A DNA stretch of 64,000 bases. Origin: Bartonella bacilliformis KC583 (lineage in GTDB: Bacteria; Pseudomonadota; Alphaproteobacteria; Rhizobiales; Rhizobiaceae). The position numbers and the translations under genes were made by a program. The DNA lies in contig NC_008783.1 in assembly GCF_000015445.1 (NCBI RefSeq), positions 124,001 through 188,000 on the forward strand, read 5' to 3'. Each line of letters starts with the position of its first letter. Within the stretch, counting starts at the first letter, position 1. Positions 30,114 through 40,315 of the stretch are shown piece after piece. The notes beneath the pieces are model-generated. The model saw only the letters and a program-made list of their open reading frames with translations, ran no database searches and was not told where the DNA came from.

Positions 30114-30129
30114 AGATTTGCAGAATTAA
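30098..30129 (+). repeat. 16-base tandem duplication across the pgk stop
   Basis: AGATTTAAAGAATTAA (30098-30113, ending with the pgk TAA) is followed at once by AGATTTGCAGAATTAA (30114-30129), with two mismatches. The gene end has been duplicated head-to-tail. Confidence 0.8.
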
Positions 30130-30251
30130 GGCTTCTGGCATTTGACAGATGTTTTAGTTTTAAAGACTAGACTTTGCTTTAAAGGCCAGAATTTTGGTTT
30201 TAAAAGGGTGATAACCCTTGTTTGAAAATTGAGAAACAAGAGGAGCTTGTT

Positions 30252-31280
30252 ATGAAGGAACGTCTTGAAGACATTGCACTTGCCTTAGTTGATGGAGGTA
30301 AGGGGATTTTAGCAGCAGATGAAAGCACAGCGACGATTGGAAAGCGTTTTGAAGCTATTGGGATCGAGTCTAGCGAAGATAATCGCCGGGCTTACCGTGA
30401 AATGTTTTTCACAGCAAAAGATGCCATGAAATCAGCTATTTCTGGTGTAATTTTGTTTGATGAGACAATACGTCAAAAAGCATCAACGGGGCGAATGTTG
30501 ACAGATCTCATTCATGAGACAGGCGCTTTGTCCGGCATTAAGGTGGATACGGGTGCGAAGCCTTTAGCAGCTTTTGCGCATGAAACTATCACAGAAGGGC
30601 TCGATGGATTGCGTGAGCGTTTAAAGGAATATTATGTGCTCGGGGCTCGTTTTGCCAAATGGCGTGGTGTGATTGCGATTGATAACCAAACTTTACCAAC
30701 ACGGGGGGCCATCCGCCAGAATGCACAGGCTTTGGCGCGCTATGCTGCTTTGTGTCAGGAAGTTGGTCTTGTGCCGATTGTTGAGCCAGAAGTTTTGATG
30801 GATGGTCCTTTTCGCCAACATTCAATTACACGCTGTTTTGATGTCACTTACGCTGTTTTACAAGCGGTTTTTGAAGAATTGTTTGAAGCCCGTGTGATGT
30901 GTGAAGGGATGATTTTAAAACCCAATATGGTGATTGATGGCAAGGATGCCCGCAGTGCTTCTGTTGAAGAAGTAGCTGAAAAGACGGTTCGTGTTCTCAA
31001 ACAAATTGTTCCGACTGCTGTTCCAGGGATTGCTTTCCTTTCAGGTGGTCAGTCTGATGAAGAAGCCACGGCTCATTTGTCGGCGATGAATGCTTTGGGC
31101 ACCATGCCTTGGAAATTGACTTTTTCTTATGGGCGTGCGTTGCAAGCTGCAGCGTTAAAAGTATGGGGCGGTAAACAGGAAAATGTTCCTGCTGCTCAAA
31201 AAGCCTTTTATCACCGTGCACGGATGAATCATCTTGCAGCGTTAGGGCAATGGACAAAAGCACAGGAACAGTCTGCTTAA
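30252..31280 (+). CDS. Class I fructose-bisphosphate aldolase
   Basis: This Schiff-base aldolase (342 residues) splits fructose 1,6-bisphosphate in glycolysis. The N-terminal GKGILAADESTATIGKRF, ILFDETIRQKAS, IKVDTGAKPL and the active-site lysine in GMILKPNMV are all present. This is the class I type, unlike the metal-dependent class II enzyme of many bacteria. ATG at 30252 follows AGGAGCTTGTT; the frame is open to 30222. Its 3' end is the start of a set of shrinking tandem copies. Confidence 0.95.
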   Translation: MKERLEDIALALVDGGKGILAADESTATIGKRFEAIGIESSEDNRRAYREMFFTAKDAMKSAISGVILFDETIRQKASTGRMLTDLIHETGALSGIKVDTGAKPLAAFAHETITEGLDGLRERLKEYYVLGARFAKWRGVIAIDNQTLPTRGAIRQNAQALARYAALCQEVGLVPIVEPEVLMDGPFRQHSITRCFDVTYAVLQAVFEELFEARVMCEGMILKPNMVIDGKDARSASVEEVAEKTVRVLKQIVPTAVPGIAFLSGGQSDEEATAHLSAMNALGTMPWKLTFSYGRALQAAALKVWGGKQENVPAAQKAFYHRARMNHLAALGQWTKAQEQSA

Positions 31281-31920
31281 CAGTCTATTTTATTTAAGAT
31301 AAAGCCTGGATTGTCTTTACTTGGTGCTTTAAACCTGACGGATTATTATACCCTCCTCCTTTGTGGGTTATGTGTGGGGTATTTGTGTATTATCTGTGGG
31401 ATAGCTGTGGGTTATGATCCAGTGATCATGGTATGGGGCCGTGTAGATGGCATATAAGGGAAAAGCCTTTTATCACCGTGCATGGATGAATCATCTTGCA
31501 GCGTTGGGGCAATGGACAAAAGCACAGGAACAGTCTGCTTAACAGTCTATTTTATTTAAGATAAAGCCTAGATTGTCCTTGCTTGGTGCTTTAAACCTGG
31601 CGGATTATTATACCCTCCCCCTTGTAGGTTATGCGTGGGGGCATCTTGTGCGTTATGAATCCAGTGACCATGGTATGGAGCCGTGTAGATGGCATATAGG
31701 GGAAAAGCCTTATTCTCACGGGTTTAATTGCTTCTTTCTCTTGTATTATGTGTGGGATAGCTGTGGGTTATGATCCAGTGATCATGGTATGGGGCCGTGT
31801 AGATGGCATATAGGGGAAAAGCCTTATTCTCACGGGTTTATTGCTATTCCTCTTGTGTATTATGTGTGGGACATCTTGTGCGTTATGAACCCAGTGATGA
31901 TCGTGAGTATGAGGGGGGCT
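31199..31920 (+). repeat. Four shrinking tandem units derived from the fba 3' end
   Basis: Units start with AAAAGCCTT...CACGG at 31199, 31461, 31703 and 31817. Unit 1 is the real fba end plus downstream DNA (262 bases). Unit 2 (242 bases) repeats it almost exactly, including the last fba codons and stop. Units 3 and 4 (114 and about 100 bases) keep only the unit start and the block ATGGTATGG-GCCGTGTAGATGG. Frames within it are relics. Confidence 0.85.
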
Positions 31921-32267
31921 CTGATAGGGAGCATGTCGGGGAAAGCATTGAGGAAGGAGAAAGAGCAGAGTGTTGGTTCTGCATCTTTTAAGTGCCTGCC
32001 TTGAACGAGCTTTCTTGAATCTTTTTTTAAATCAACTTGTTTGAATTAGGGGAAACCATGCTGGATGAGAGTTGCAGCGGTTCCCCCATGAAGTCCAATG
32101 TGAGTCTCAATTGAGGCTTATGTGAAACCCAATGGGAGGCTTAGTAGGAGACCCTATGTGAAGGTTTCCCCATATTAGACCTAATGTGAGATCTCCTATA
32201 TATTAGGTGCCATATTAGGCCTAATTAGGCCTTCCAGTATAAGACCCAATTGAGACCCAATAAATAT
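31921..32267. repeat. Short-period repeats between the fba units and tolB
   Basis: From about 32060 to 32262 the DNA is built from variants of CCCAATGTGAG / TTAGGCCTAA-type pieces (for example ACCCAATTGAGACCCAAT at the end). No gene is present. Confidence 0.55.
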
Positions 32268-33641
32268 TTATGGTGTTTTGCCAAGTAAAGGAGACCAAGC
32301 TGGGTCAGAGGCATTATTGGGTGTGGGCAATCGACGCTCATTACGTCCGGTGATGTCAATCGTATAAATTTGTGCGCCTTGATTTGCATTTTGACGAAAG
32401 AACATGAGAACACGCCCATTCGGTGCCCAGGTTGGTCCTTCATTATGAAACCCTGTTGTTAATAATCTTTCGCCTTGCCCATTGGGATGCATCACCCCAA
32501 TAGAAAATTGTCCCTGAGATTGTTTGGTGAAAGCAATATAATCACCGCGTGGTGACCAAGTGGGTGTTGAATAACTGCCCTCATTTGCAGAAATACGATG
32601 AGGGTTGCTTCCATCTGCGTCCATAATGTAAATTTGTGGTTTTCCATCACGATCAGACGAAAAAACAATCTGTTTGCCATCTGGCGAATAAGAGGCCGAT
32701 GTATCAATGGCACGTGTTGTTGTTAAGCGTGTTATGGTTCGTGTGCGTAAATCCATGGTATAAAGATTGGCACTGCCATTATCTTTTAACAAACTCATAA
32801 TCACTTTTTGGCCATCTGGTGAAAAGCGCGGGGCAATGGTCATATTATCGAAAGTCCCGATCAACTCTCTTTGTCCAGTTTCAATTTGTTGCAGATAAAC
32901 ATGCGCCGTTTTATGCTTATCATACGCCATATAGGTAATTTCTTGCCGACTAGGAGAAAAGCGCGGTGTTAGCACTAGTTCCGTACCATTGGAAAGATAG
33001 GTCAAATTTGCGCCATCTTGGTCCATGATCGCTAAACGCTTTATACGGGCATTAAACGGCCCTGTTTCATCAACAAAAACAACGCGTGTATCAAAATAAC
33101 CACTTTCTCCTGTCATTTTGCTGTAAATTTCATCCGAGATCATATGGGCAACACGGCGCCAATGTTCCGTTGTTGTGTAAAAGCGCCGTCCTTTAATTTG
33201 CTTATGGGTAAAGACATCCCATAAACGGAAATCAATTCTTAACCGTCCATTAGAGTCGCTGTGGATATACCCGGTGACCAATCCTTGCGCGTTAAGTTGC
33301 TGCCAATTGGAAAAATTGGGTTGGCCATTAGGGTCGGTGATTTTTTCAAGAAAAGAGTCCTTGTCTAGTGTTTTAAAAAGCCCTGACCGTTCAAGATCTG
33401 CGGCAATAACAGCCGCAATCTTTTGGCCAATTGAATCTTGCGCAATAAAATCTGTGATTGCAATGGGAATAGGGTTAAAGTCAGCCTTAGAGATGGTTCC
33501 CTTTAACTGTGCATGAGCAAAAGAACCAGAAAAAAGACACACACTCATGCTGATTATAAACCAAGAGAAAAGAGACTGTTTTATCATAGCAAGCATGGAG
33601 ACTATCCTTTTATGCATTGAAAAGATCAATTGTTGTTTCAT
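32268..33641 (-). CDS. tolB: Tol-Pal system beta-propeller protein TolB
   Basis: This periplasmic partner of Pal in the Tol-Pal envelope-constriction machine is 457 residues. The signal peptide ends in FAHA at about residue 44. The N-terminal domain includes IPIAITDF and GLFKTLD. The C-terminal six-bladed propeller shows repeated [28 protein letters not shown] motifs. The ATG overlaps the tolA stop (ATGA), indicating coupling. Unlike in Brucella and Rhizobium, pal does not follow. The gene ends beside the repeat field downstream of fba. Confidence 0.95.
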   Translation of the reverse strand: MKQQLIFSMHKRIVSMLAMIKQSLFSWFIISMSVCLFSGSFAHAQLKGTISKADFNPIPIAITDFIAQDSIGQKIAAVIAADLERSGLFKTLDKDSFLEKITDPNGQPNFSNWQQLNAQGLVTGYIHSDSNGRLRIDFRLWDVFTHKQIKGRRFYTTTEHWRRVAHMISDEIYSKMTGESGYFDTRVVFVDETGPFNARIKRLAIMDQDGANLTYLSNGTELVLTPRFSPSRQEITYMAYDKHKTAHVYLQQIETGQRELIGTFDNMTIAPRFSPDGQKVIMSLLKDNGSANLYTMDLRTRTITRLTTTRAIDTSASYSPDGKQIVFSSDRDGKPQIYIMDADGSNPHRISANEGSYSTPTWSPRGDYIAFTKQSQGQFSIGVMHPNGQGERLLTTGFHNEGPTWAPNGRVLMFFRQNANQGAQIYTIDITGRNERRLPTPNNASDPAWSPLLGKTP

Positions 33642-35155
33642 GGTGCTTGTCCTTGCAGGGGATCAACATTAAAATCAAAGCCTTGCCCCCATAGATTATA
33701 TTGATCACGTGGGAGATCTGCATAGGGTTGGCAAGCAAAAACGGCTGCATATACTTGTCGTGTCATGATAGTTTTTTGACTTTCATCACCTTGAAGTGGG
33801 TCAATGATGGGCGTGCCTCGAACCATTCCGTTATTATCTAATTGAAATTGTAATCGCACAATAGGACGATTTTGTAAATTGCCACCAATAGCAACAAGTC
33901 TGAGCTTGTTTTGAATACAAGCGCCAGCAAGATTTACCAGAGTTTGGGCCATGCGTTCTGAAGCGTTAACATCTTTTTTTGCACCTGTTGCTTCTGGTTT
34001 TTGTGAGCGTTTTGCGCCCCCGCCTTGTGTGCGAGCACGATTTATCAGATCATTTTTCTCGAGTGCGAGAATATCTTCAATGGTTTGTTCGCCTTTTGGG
34101 GGCAAGGCTTGAGCCGTTTGTTGAGGGCGTTTTGATGGGGCTTTAGCTTTAACCCGTGGCAGAGGAGCTGTTTCTGGTAAAGGTTTTAGTGGTGGGGGGA
34201 TTATTGCCGGAGCCGGTTTTGGCTGTATTGGTTCGGGTTGCGCTGGCTTTGGCTTAGCCGGTTTCGGCTGCGCTGATTCAGGTTGTGTCGGTTCTGGCTG
34301 TGTTGGTTCGGGTTGCGCTGGCTTTGGCTTAGCCGGTTTCGGCTGCGCTGATTCAGGTTGTGTTGGCTCTGGCTGTGTTGGTTCGGGTTGCGCTGGCTTT
34401 GGCTTAGCCGGTTTTGGCTGCGCTGATTCAGGTTGTGTTGGCTCTGGCTGTGTTGGTTCGGGTTGCGCTGGCTTTGGCTTAGCCGGTTTTGGCTGCGCTG
34501 ATTCAGGTTGTGTCGGCTCTGGCTGTGTTGGTTCGGGTTGCGCTGGCTCTGGCTTAGCCGGTTTCGGCTGCGCTGATTCAGGTTGTGTCGGCTCTGGCTG
34601 TGTTGGTTCGGGTTGCGCTGGCTCTGGCTTAGCCGGTTTCGGCTGCGCTGATTCAGGTTGTGTCGGCTCTGGCTGTGTTGGTTCGGGTTGCGCTGGCTCT
34701 GGCTTAGCCGGTTTCGGCTGCACTGATTCAGGTTGTGTCAGCTCTGGTTGAGCGCGCTCTTCTTGTGTTTTTTGTGGAAGCACAGGAAGTTCTGCAGCGT
34801 CCTTTTCACCAAAGGTCGGAGATGCTGCATCAATTTGGCGTGGTTTTTCTCGTTTTTTTAAAGGGGCTGCAAGATCCATTTTTCCATCACCTACATGGCG
34901 TGCTTGCTCTTTTTCCTGAGGTTTGGTTGTTGGCTTTGGGGCAGGGCTTTCATCAGGAGGAGCGCTTAATGAACCTTGTTGGAGAGAAAGCTCCTGGCTA
35001 AGAGGCGCTAACGTGATGGACACAGCTTCCATTTGATGAGAAGGCAAAGAAGGCAAATGGATAAAATGCATCATTCCCAAAATGAGAAAGAGTATATGAG
35101 CTGCAAAAGAAAAAGCTAAGCTCCATTTCATGGAATGATGAGAATTTTTTTCCAT
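33638..35155 (-). CDS. tolA: TolA-like protein with 7 x 25-residue Pro/Glu/Gln/Lys repeat
   Basis: This inner-membrane linker protein connects the TolQR motor to Pal/TolB. One N-terminal membrane helix lies at about residues 12-32. The central region (about 134-309) is a tandem repeat of 25 residues built from [16 protein letters not shown] and PKPAQ blocks. The C-terminal domain contains [32 protein letters not shown] and [14 protein letters not shown] end, as in alphaproteobacterial TolA. ATG at 35155 has AAGG at 8 bases; ATG 35161 is too close to it. A Pro-rich spacer replaces the usual Ala/Lys helix. Confidence 0.92.
   Translation of the reverse strand: MEKNSHHSMKWSLAFSFAAHILFLILGMMHFIHLPSLPSHQMEAVSITLAPLSQELSLQQGSLSAPPDESPAPKPTTKPQEKEQARHVGDGKMDLAAPLKKREKPRQIDAASPTFGEKDAAELPVLPQKTQEERAQPELTQPESVQPKPAKPEPAQPEPTQPEPTQPESAQPKPAKPEPAQPEPTQPEPTQPESAQPKPAKPEPAQPEPTQPEPTQPESAQPKPAKPKPAQPEPTQPEPTQPESAQPKPAKPKPAQPEPTQPEPTQPESAQPKPAKPKPAQPEPTQPEPTQPESAQPKPAKPKPAQPEPIQPKPAPAIIPPPLKPLPETAPLPRVKAKAPSKRPQQTAQALPPKGEQTIEDILALEKNDLINRARTQGGGAKRSQKPEATGAKKDVNASERMAQTLVNLAGACIQNKLRLVAIGGNLQNRPIVRLQFQLDNNGMVRGTPIIDPLQGDESQKTIMTRQVYAAVFACQPYADLPRDQYNLWGQGFDFNVDPLQGQAP
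34230..34754 (-). repeat. Seven in-frame 75-base tandem units within tolA
   Basis: Units begin at 34230, 34305, 34380, 34455, 34530, 34605 and 34680. They are nearly identical. Four encode PKPAQ and three encode PEPAQ at one position. The period is a multiple of three, so copy-number changes keep the frame. Confidence 0.95.
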
Positions 35156-35280
35156 CAGCATTGCCTTGGTTTTTATTGTTCAGCCCTATTATAGTTTATA
35201 ATGTTATAGTTTAGTTTGACACGGTAAAACAATTGATATTTGCGTCATGCGACGCGTATCATTTTATCAGGATTACCATT

Positions 35281-35733
35281 TTATTGTGCTAAGCTGGCTA
35301 AGGCAACTTGTAAAAATCCTGCTTTTTGAATGCTAGCAAGAAGGGCTAAAATCTTCTGATATTCAACAGTTTGAGCCGCACGTACAAAAATACGTTGCGT
35401 ATTTTGTGTCGGATCTGTTTCAAGAAGAGACTTCAATTTTGCAATCAATTCTTCCACACTGTTATAATAATCATTATTGATGGCTAAGCGGCCTTTCTCA
35501 TCAAGCGAAACAGTAAGCGGAGGACGATCAACCTGAACAGGGCCTGCTTGACTTTTCGGTAAATCAAGGGGAACACCATTCACCACAAGGGGAGCAGAGA
35601 CCATAAAAATAATCAATAAAACTAAGATAACGTCGACAAAAGGTGTCACATTAATTTCGCTTATCAAATGGTTACGCGAGCGACGCTTTCTTCGTGAGCC
35701 TTTTTGAGAAAGAGGAGAAACAGAAAGTGCCAT
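35281..35733 (-). CDS. tolR: Tol-Pal motor subunit TolR
   Basis: This ExbD/TolR family protein (150 residues) forms the proton-driven motor with TolQ. A single membrane helix (about residues 30-50) carries INVTPFVDVILVLLIIFMVSAPL, with the proton-path Asp in FVDV. The periplasmic domain follows. It is separated from tolQ by 12 bases and from tolA by about 120 bases. A paralogous pair, exbB-exbD, lies at 60.5-61.9 kb. Confidence 0.94.
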   Translation of the reverse strand: MALSVSPLSQKGSRRKRRSRNHLISEINVTPFVDVILVLLIIFMVSAPLVVNGVPLDLPKSQAGPVQVDRPPLTVSLDEKGRLAINNDYYNSVEELIAKLKSLLETDPTQNTQRIFVRAAQTVEYQKILALLASIQKAGFLQVALASLAQ

Positions 35734-35745
35734 AAAACTTTCCCT

Positions 35746-36453
35746 TTATGAGTTAGAAGTTACCTTTTCATCAATACGTCGTGATATAATGGTTGAAAAT
35801 TCATCGGCGAAATCTTCTATTTGCGCAATAATTTGCGCGCTTTCACCTATGAATTTGTTATAAAAAACAACTGCGGGAATAGCCACCATCAAACCAATTG
35901 CCGTGGCCAAAAGCGCTTCTGCAATACCTGGTGCCACAATGGCAAGAGATGTATTTTGCGAGGCGGAGATTGAAAGAAACGAATTCATAATTCCTATAAC
36001 TGTTCCAAATAAGCCAATAAACGGAGCCGCGGACCCAAGGGTTGCCAAATAGCCTAATTTCGATTCTATTTTTTTACTCTCACGCCCGATAGCCAGATCC
36101 ATCGCTTTTTCAATTCTAATTTGTAAGCTCGGTGAGGTGTGGATTCCTTTTGTGAGTGACTTTTTCCATTCTGTCATCGCCGCTATAAAAACTGCAGAGA
36201 TATTATTTAAGGGCTTATTTTGATAAGCTGTGTAAAGCTCTTCTAACGATTTTCCTGACCAAAAAAACTTTTCAAAATGTCTGATATCACGGCGGATTTT
36301 TCGGTAAGCGAATATTTTATGAAGAATAATAGTCCAGCTCCATATAGAAGCAAGCACAAGCCCAATCATAACAGCTTTTACAACCCAATTAGCTTGTATG
36401 AATAAAGCCCACATTCCTATAGTTTCTGGACTAGCAAGGTCTATGTGCGTCAT
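35746..36453 (-). CDS. tolQ: Tol-Pal motor subunit TolQ
   Basis: This MotA/TolQ/ExbB family protein (235 residues) has three membrane segments. The last two include LGYLATLGSAAPFIGLFGTVIGIMNSF and APGIAEALLATAIGLMVAIPAVVFYN, the family signature. It is the first tol gene of tolQRAB. About 490 bases separate it from ybgC upstream, longer than in most relatives. Confidence 0.95.
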   Translation of the reverse strand: MTHIDLASPETIGMWALFIQANWVVKAVMIGLVLASIWSWTIILHKIFAYRKIRRDIRHFEKFFWSGKSLEELYTAYQNKPLNNISAVFIAAMTEWKKSLTKGIHTSPSLQIRIEKAMDLAIGRESKKIESKLGYLATLGSAAPFIGLFGTVIGIMNSFLSISASQNTSLAIVAPGIAEALLATAIGLMVAIPAVVFYNKFIGESAQIIAQIEDFADEFSTIISRRIDEKVTSNS

Positions 36454-36942
36454 AATTCTCGTCCCTTTAGAATGAAAACTTTAAAATTTTTATACCTTAT
36501 TTGTGTATAGTTTCTAAATTTAACAAAGGAAATCGTCACTTTGCGGAGAAAATTTTGGGACACAATAGTTGCCCATTTTATCTCAGGCATTTTACGATTT
36601 CTTTTGAACACGTCTTTAAAAGGGGTATTCATAGGCGTAGATAAATCCCTCCATGCGGAAAAACCCATGCGCGGGTAAATGATTGGAGCAAAAAAGATTT
36701 GCTCATTCTTATCTCACGCACTTAAGTTTTTATTTTAATACTTGTTTAAGCGATTTCAACATGCAGATGAAGAATTATTTAAGCAAAAAAGCTACCTTGC
36801 GTATCTGAGAGGGTTTTTTGAAATAAATTTTCAAGAGATCTTCTAAGAAGCAGATTTTTTTAAGCTTTTTGTGATCTATGCTCAGGAGATTTGCATCTCA
36901 TCTTAATATTTTTAGGTCGTGCATTTTAATCTGGTCGTGCAT
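36454..36942. other. Gap between ybgC and tolQ
   Basis: About 490 AT-rich bases. A 72-codon minus-strand frame (36450-36668) ends in an ATGA overlap with tolQ. It lacks a good ribosome binding site or a recognisable product, so I do not call it. The tolQRAB promoter may be here. Confidence 0.35.
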
Positions 36943-37383
36943 TTAATAAGAGGTCCCAGAAAATAAATTCTTAGGCAAGCGTCTTGGTCTGCCTTCTTGG
37001 TTGATGATGGCAATTTCAACTTTAGCTTCGACCAACGATGTATCGTCGCGCATAATCACTTGATCAATAAAAAGGCGTGCCCCTTGTGCACGATTGATTC
37101 GTGTTTTGATGGTTAAAAGCTCATCAATGTGAGCGGGTCGAGAATAACTAATCTCTATGCGCCGTACAACAAAAAATAGCTTTTCCCCCTGTTGGCCTGA
37201 GGCCAAATCGATATTCTTTAACCCTATATGGCGCAAAAATTCTGAACGTCCTCGTTCAAAAAATTCCAAATAGCGTGCGTGATAAACAATGCCAGAAAAG
37301 TCAGTATCCGCAACGTAAACACGCGCCTGCAGGTCATGAAAAGAATAAAAGGGAGAAGCCTGAATATCGGTTGTTTCAGTCAT
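36943..37383 (-). CDS. ybgC: Tol-Pal-associated acyl-CoA thioesterase YbgC
   Basis: This hotdog-fold thioesterase (146 residues) is encoded with the tol genes in most proteobacteria. The catalytic Asp is in [26 protein letters not shown], the classic YbgC signature. Its physiological substrate is uncertain in the family. The start overlaps the ruvB end by 8 bases, so it is coupled to the ruv operon rather than to tolQ, which is 490 bases away. Confidence 0.93.
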   Translation of the reverse strand: MTETTDIQASPFYSFHDLQARVYVADTDFSGIVYHARYLEFFERGRSEFLRHIGLKNIDLASGQQGEKLFFVVRRIEISYSRPAHIDELLTIKTRINRAQGARLFIDQVIMRDDTSLVEAKVEIAIINQEGRPRRLPKNLFSGTSY

Positions 37384-38485
37384 AATCTTTTTCCCATAAA
37401 TGTTTTTGTATTAAAGAGCTAACGGGTACATCCGATGATGTGCTGAGATCTGGTGTTGAAAGTGTGGCTGAAGCCGCTGGCTGTGTCGGAGCACGAAGCC
37501 CTAAATGCGCCCAAGCTTTCTCTGTGATTATACGCCCACGCGGTGTTCGTTGAATAAAGCCTTGTTGGAGCAAATAGGGTTCTATAATATCTTCAATCGC
37601 ATCGCGTGGTTCTGAAAGCGCGGCTGCAATCGTTTCAATGCCGACAGGGCCGCCTAAAAAAACATCAGCAATCAACATTAAATAATTGCGGTCTAGCGGG
37701 TCAAGACCAAGATGGTCCACCTCTAAACGCGAAAGTGCGGTGTCTGCAATTTCACGGTCAATGGTTTTTGCTTGTTTAACCAGAGCAAAGTCACACACGC
37801 GGCGCAACAGTCGCCCGGCAATACGCGGTGTTCCCCGTGCACGGCGTGCAATTTCATGCGCTCCGTCATCGCTGATGGGCACAGAAAAAAGGCGTGCATT
37901 GCGTTTAACAATATATTCTAATTCTTCGATCGTGTAAAAATTAAGCCGGATTGGAATGCCAAAACGATCCCGTAAGGGCGTGGTTAATAACCCCAAACGC
38001 GTTGTAGCGGCGACTAAGGTAAATTTTGCTAAGTCAATTTTGACCGAACGCGCTGCCGGACCTTCACCAATGATTAGATCAAGCTGATAGTCTTCCATCG
38101 CAGGATAAAGAATTTCTTCGATCGCTGGGTTTAAACGATGAATTTCATCAATAAACAAGACATCACGCTCTTCTAAATTAGTTAAAAGCGCTGCTAAATC
38201 GCCTGCTTTAGCAATCACGGGCCCTGATGTGGAGCGGAAATTAACGCCTAATTCCTTCGCCATAATTTGCGATAAGGTTGTTTTTCCCAAACCAGGGGGG
38301 CCGACAAATAAAACATGATCCAAGGCCTCATGACGTGTTTTCGCGGCTTCGATGAATATTTTTAAATTGGCGCGGGCTGCTTCTTGACCAATAAAGTCAT
38401 CCAACACTTGTGGTCTTAAAGAACGATCTGGATCGTCCGGAAGGGACACGCTACCAAGAAGACGGTTATTCTCATTTTTATGCAT
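37376..38485 (-). CDS. ruvB: Holliday junction branch migration ATPase RuvB
   Basis: This AAA+ motor drives Holliday-junction branch migration with RuvA. The 369 residues have Walker [10 protein letters not shown] (62-70), Walker B FIDEIHRL, and the sensor/arginine finger region [18 protein letters not shown]. The C-terminal winged helix contains [41 protein letters not shown]. Seven bases separate it from ruvA. Confidence 0.97.
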   Translation of the reverse strand: MHKNENNRLLGSVSLPDDPDRSLRPQVLDDFIGQEAARANLKIFIEAAKTRHEALDHVLFVGPPGLGKTTLSQIMAKELGVNFRSTSGPVIAKAGDLAALLTNLEERDVLFIDEIHRLNPAIEEILYPAMEDYQLDLIIGEGPAARSVKIDLAKFTLVAATTRLGLLTTPLRDRFGIPIRLNFYTIEELEYIVKRNARLFSVPISDDGAHEIARRARGTPRIAGRLLRRVCDFALVKQAKTIDREIADTALSRLEVDHLGLDPLDRNYLMLIADVFLGGPVGIETIAAALSEPRDAIEDIIEPYLLQQGFIQRTPRGRIITEKAWAHLGLRAPTQPAASATLSTPDLSTSSDVPVSSLIQKHLWEKDYD

Positions 38486-38492
38486 CTTGACC

Positions 38493-39146
38493 TTATTTTA
38501 AATGAGAGGAAAGCAATTTTAAACTATGGCGAATAAGAAGCGCTGAAGAAGGGGTTTCTCCTTCAAAAGCCTTTATCGCTTCTTGAAGAGCATGGGTTGC
38601 TTGATCCCGCTCAAAACCAAGTTTTGTCAAAGCAGCAAGGGCATCCATACTGTGTTGATGGCCAGTGTGTTGAGTGCCTGCTTGAGAAGAGGTCTCTGAC
38701 GAATAAGAGACAAAATGCGGCATGCTTTGATGGGGTGCGTTGGAAGGCAAAGCTTTGTTTTTGAGCTCATTGATAATTCTTTCGCTCACCATTTTGCCCA
38801 CTCCGGGAGAGCGGCTAATCATGGCGATATCACTAAGCGTAATGGCTTGTGCCAGCTGTGGGGGAGGCAGAGTGCTTAAGATCGCCAAAGCGACCTTGGC
38901 GCCCACACCGCGGACATTTTGTAACAGACAAAACCAGTCTTGTTCAACTTTTGTTTCAAAACCAAAAAGGCGGATTGCATCTTCCCGCACATGGGTTTCA
39001 ATAAATAAACTCACTGCTTGCCCCCGCTCAGGGAGAGAAGAAAGCAGCCGATTGGATAGAAAGACGACATAGCCCACACCCTGGACATCCAGAATGATGT
39101 GATCTTCAAAAACGCTATCGAGAATACCCGTTAATTTTCCAATCAT
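38493..39146 (-). CDS. ruvA: Holliday junction DNA-binding protein RuvA
   Basis: This tetrameric protein holds the four-way junction (217 residues). The OB-fold domain starts [28 protein letters not shown]. Helix-hairpin-helix motifs include [17 protein letters not shown] and [18 protein letters not shown]. The C-terminal domain that binds RuvB ([19 protein letters not shown]) follows a Gln/His-rich linker slightly longer than usual. It starts 5 bases after ruvC. Confidence 0.96.
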   Translation of the reverse strand: MIGKLTGILDSVFEDHIILDVQGVGYVVFLSNRLLSSLPERGQAVSLFIETHVREDAIRLFGFETKVEQDWFCLLQNVRGVGAKVALAILSTLPPPQLAQAITLSDIAMISRSPGVGKMVSERIINELKNKALPSNAPHQSMPHFVSYSSETSSQAGTQHTGHQHSMDALAALTKLGFERDQATHALQEAIKAFEGETPSSALLIRHSLKLLSSHLK

Positions 39147-39150
39147 AGGC

Positions 39151-39654
39151 TCACCCCTTTATGCGATGAGCAAAGTTTGTGCGGTGGGCACTGTGACAGA
39201 TCACAAGCGCAAGGGCATCAGCGGCATCATGGCCATCAAATTCAGCGCGGGGAAGAAGCCTCTTAACCATCATATGAATTTGTTCCTTTGCTCCATGGCC
39301 AACACCAATGACAGATTTTTTGATCGTGTTTGGTGCATATTCAAAGACCGGCAACCCTGCTTGTGCCGGAACAAGAAGCGCAATAGCACGGGCTTGCCCC
39401 AATTTTAAGGTGGCTGTAGCATCTTTGTTAACAAAAACATGCTCAACAGCGGCTTCATGCGGCATAAATTGGTGCACAACTTCTGAAAGCCCTTTATGCA
39501 GCTGATGTAACCTTGAGGCAAGGTTTAATTGCGCGTCAGAGTGAAGCGTTCCTGAAGCAACAAAATGCATATGATTCCCCAAGAAATCAATAATGCCCCA
39601 CCCTGTTCGCCGTAATCCTGGATCGATGCCTATAATACGAATCTTTTCTACCAT
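39151..39654 (-). CDS. ruvC: Holliday junction resolvase RuvC
   Basis: This RNase H-fold endonuclease (167 residues) cuts Holliday junctions. The acidic catalytic residues are visible as Asp11 in [14 protein letters not shown], Glu in [14 protein letters not shown], and Asp residues in [12 protein letters not shown]. It is the first gene of ruvC-ruvA-ruvB-ybgC. In relatives yebC lies just upstream; here it is 9.6 kb away. Upstream of ruvC lies the polypurine tract. Confidence 0.96.
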   Translation of the reverse strand: MVEKIRIIGIDPGLRRTGWGIIDFLGNHMHFVASGTLHSDAQLNLASRLHQLHKGLSEVVHQFMPHEAAVEHVFVNKDATATLKLGQARAIALLVPAQAGLPVFEYAPNTIKKSVIGVGHGAKEQIHMMVKRLLPRAEFDGHDAADALALVICHSAHRTNFAHRIKG

Positions 39655-39699
39655 AGGGCGAGTTTATGTTATTTTTTTGTTTTTGGATAGATGCAACGC

Positions 39700-40120
39700 G
39701 GCCTTACAGAATGCAAGAAAGGGAGCAGAGTGCGGAGAGAATGAGGGAGGAAGGGCGGAATGAGAGAAAAGGAGGGGCTAGAGTGCAAAAAAGGGAGTGA
39801 AGTATGAGAGGGAAGAAAGAGTGAGAGAAGCAGGCAGAATGCGAAAAGGGGAGCAAAATGCAAGAAAGGGGGCATAATGGATGTGGAGAAGAAGAAAAAT
39901 GATGGAGGAAGAGCAGAACACAGGAGGGAAGAGTGAGAGAGGGATGGGCCAGAGTGCGAAAAAGAAGGCATAATGATGCGAGAGGGAGCAGAGTATGAAA
40001 AAGAGGAGCAGAATGAGGGGAGGGAGCTAGAGTGTGAAAAGGGATAGAGTGCAAGAGGAAGGGCGGAATGCAAAAGAGAGGAAAAATGTGAAAGGGGAGC
40101 TCATAATGCACTCAAGCACA
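39700..40120. repeat. Polypurine tract of degenerate G/A-rich repeats
   Basis: About 420 bases are strongly purine-biased on the plus strand. Three counted 60-base lines (39721-39900) hold only about 8, 9 and 10 pyrimidines. The DNA is built from variants of GGAGCAGAGTGCGAAAA and GGCATAATG about 18-25 bases apart. Long minus-strand frames here are a by-product of this bias, not genes. Confidence 0.85.
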
Positions 40121-40315
40121 AAAATGCGGAAGAAAGCATGAAGCAGGGTGTCAGGGTGTAGGGGAAAATCAGAAAAGAGCGTGTGGCATGAAAAAGGGTA
40201 AGGGGATCTTGATGGCGCACATGCAGATAGGGTCAGACAAGATTAGAGGGAGCCTGGCATATCCACTAGGATAGAGGAAAAGAAAAGGCTCTTAAAGCAT
40301 CAATCTTAATCTGTG
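40121..40315. other. Non-coding DNA between the polypurine tract and RcdA
   Basis: Still G/A-rich but less extreme. No frame or structure stands out. It contains the downstream end of the RcdA gene's transcript. Confidence 0.35.

Noticed and set aside
31573..32004. Overlapping plus-strand frames in the fba repeat field
   Set aside because: They are translations of duplicated gene-end and filler DNA without start signals.
34230..34754. CRISPR-like regular repeat on the minus strand
   Set aside because: It is an in-frame coding repeat of TolA with no spacers.
36450..36668. 72-codon minus-strand frame overlapping the tolQ start by ATGA
   Set aside because: The overlap is tempting, but the product has no recognisable family and no good start context; relatives have no gene here.
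39669..40111. Two long overlapping minus-strand frames (about 134 codons)
   Set aside because: They translate the polypurine tract into Ser/Pro/Phe/Leu-rich sequence; both frames are open only because of base bias.
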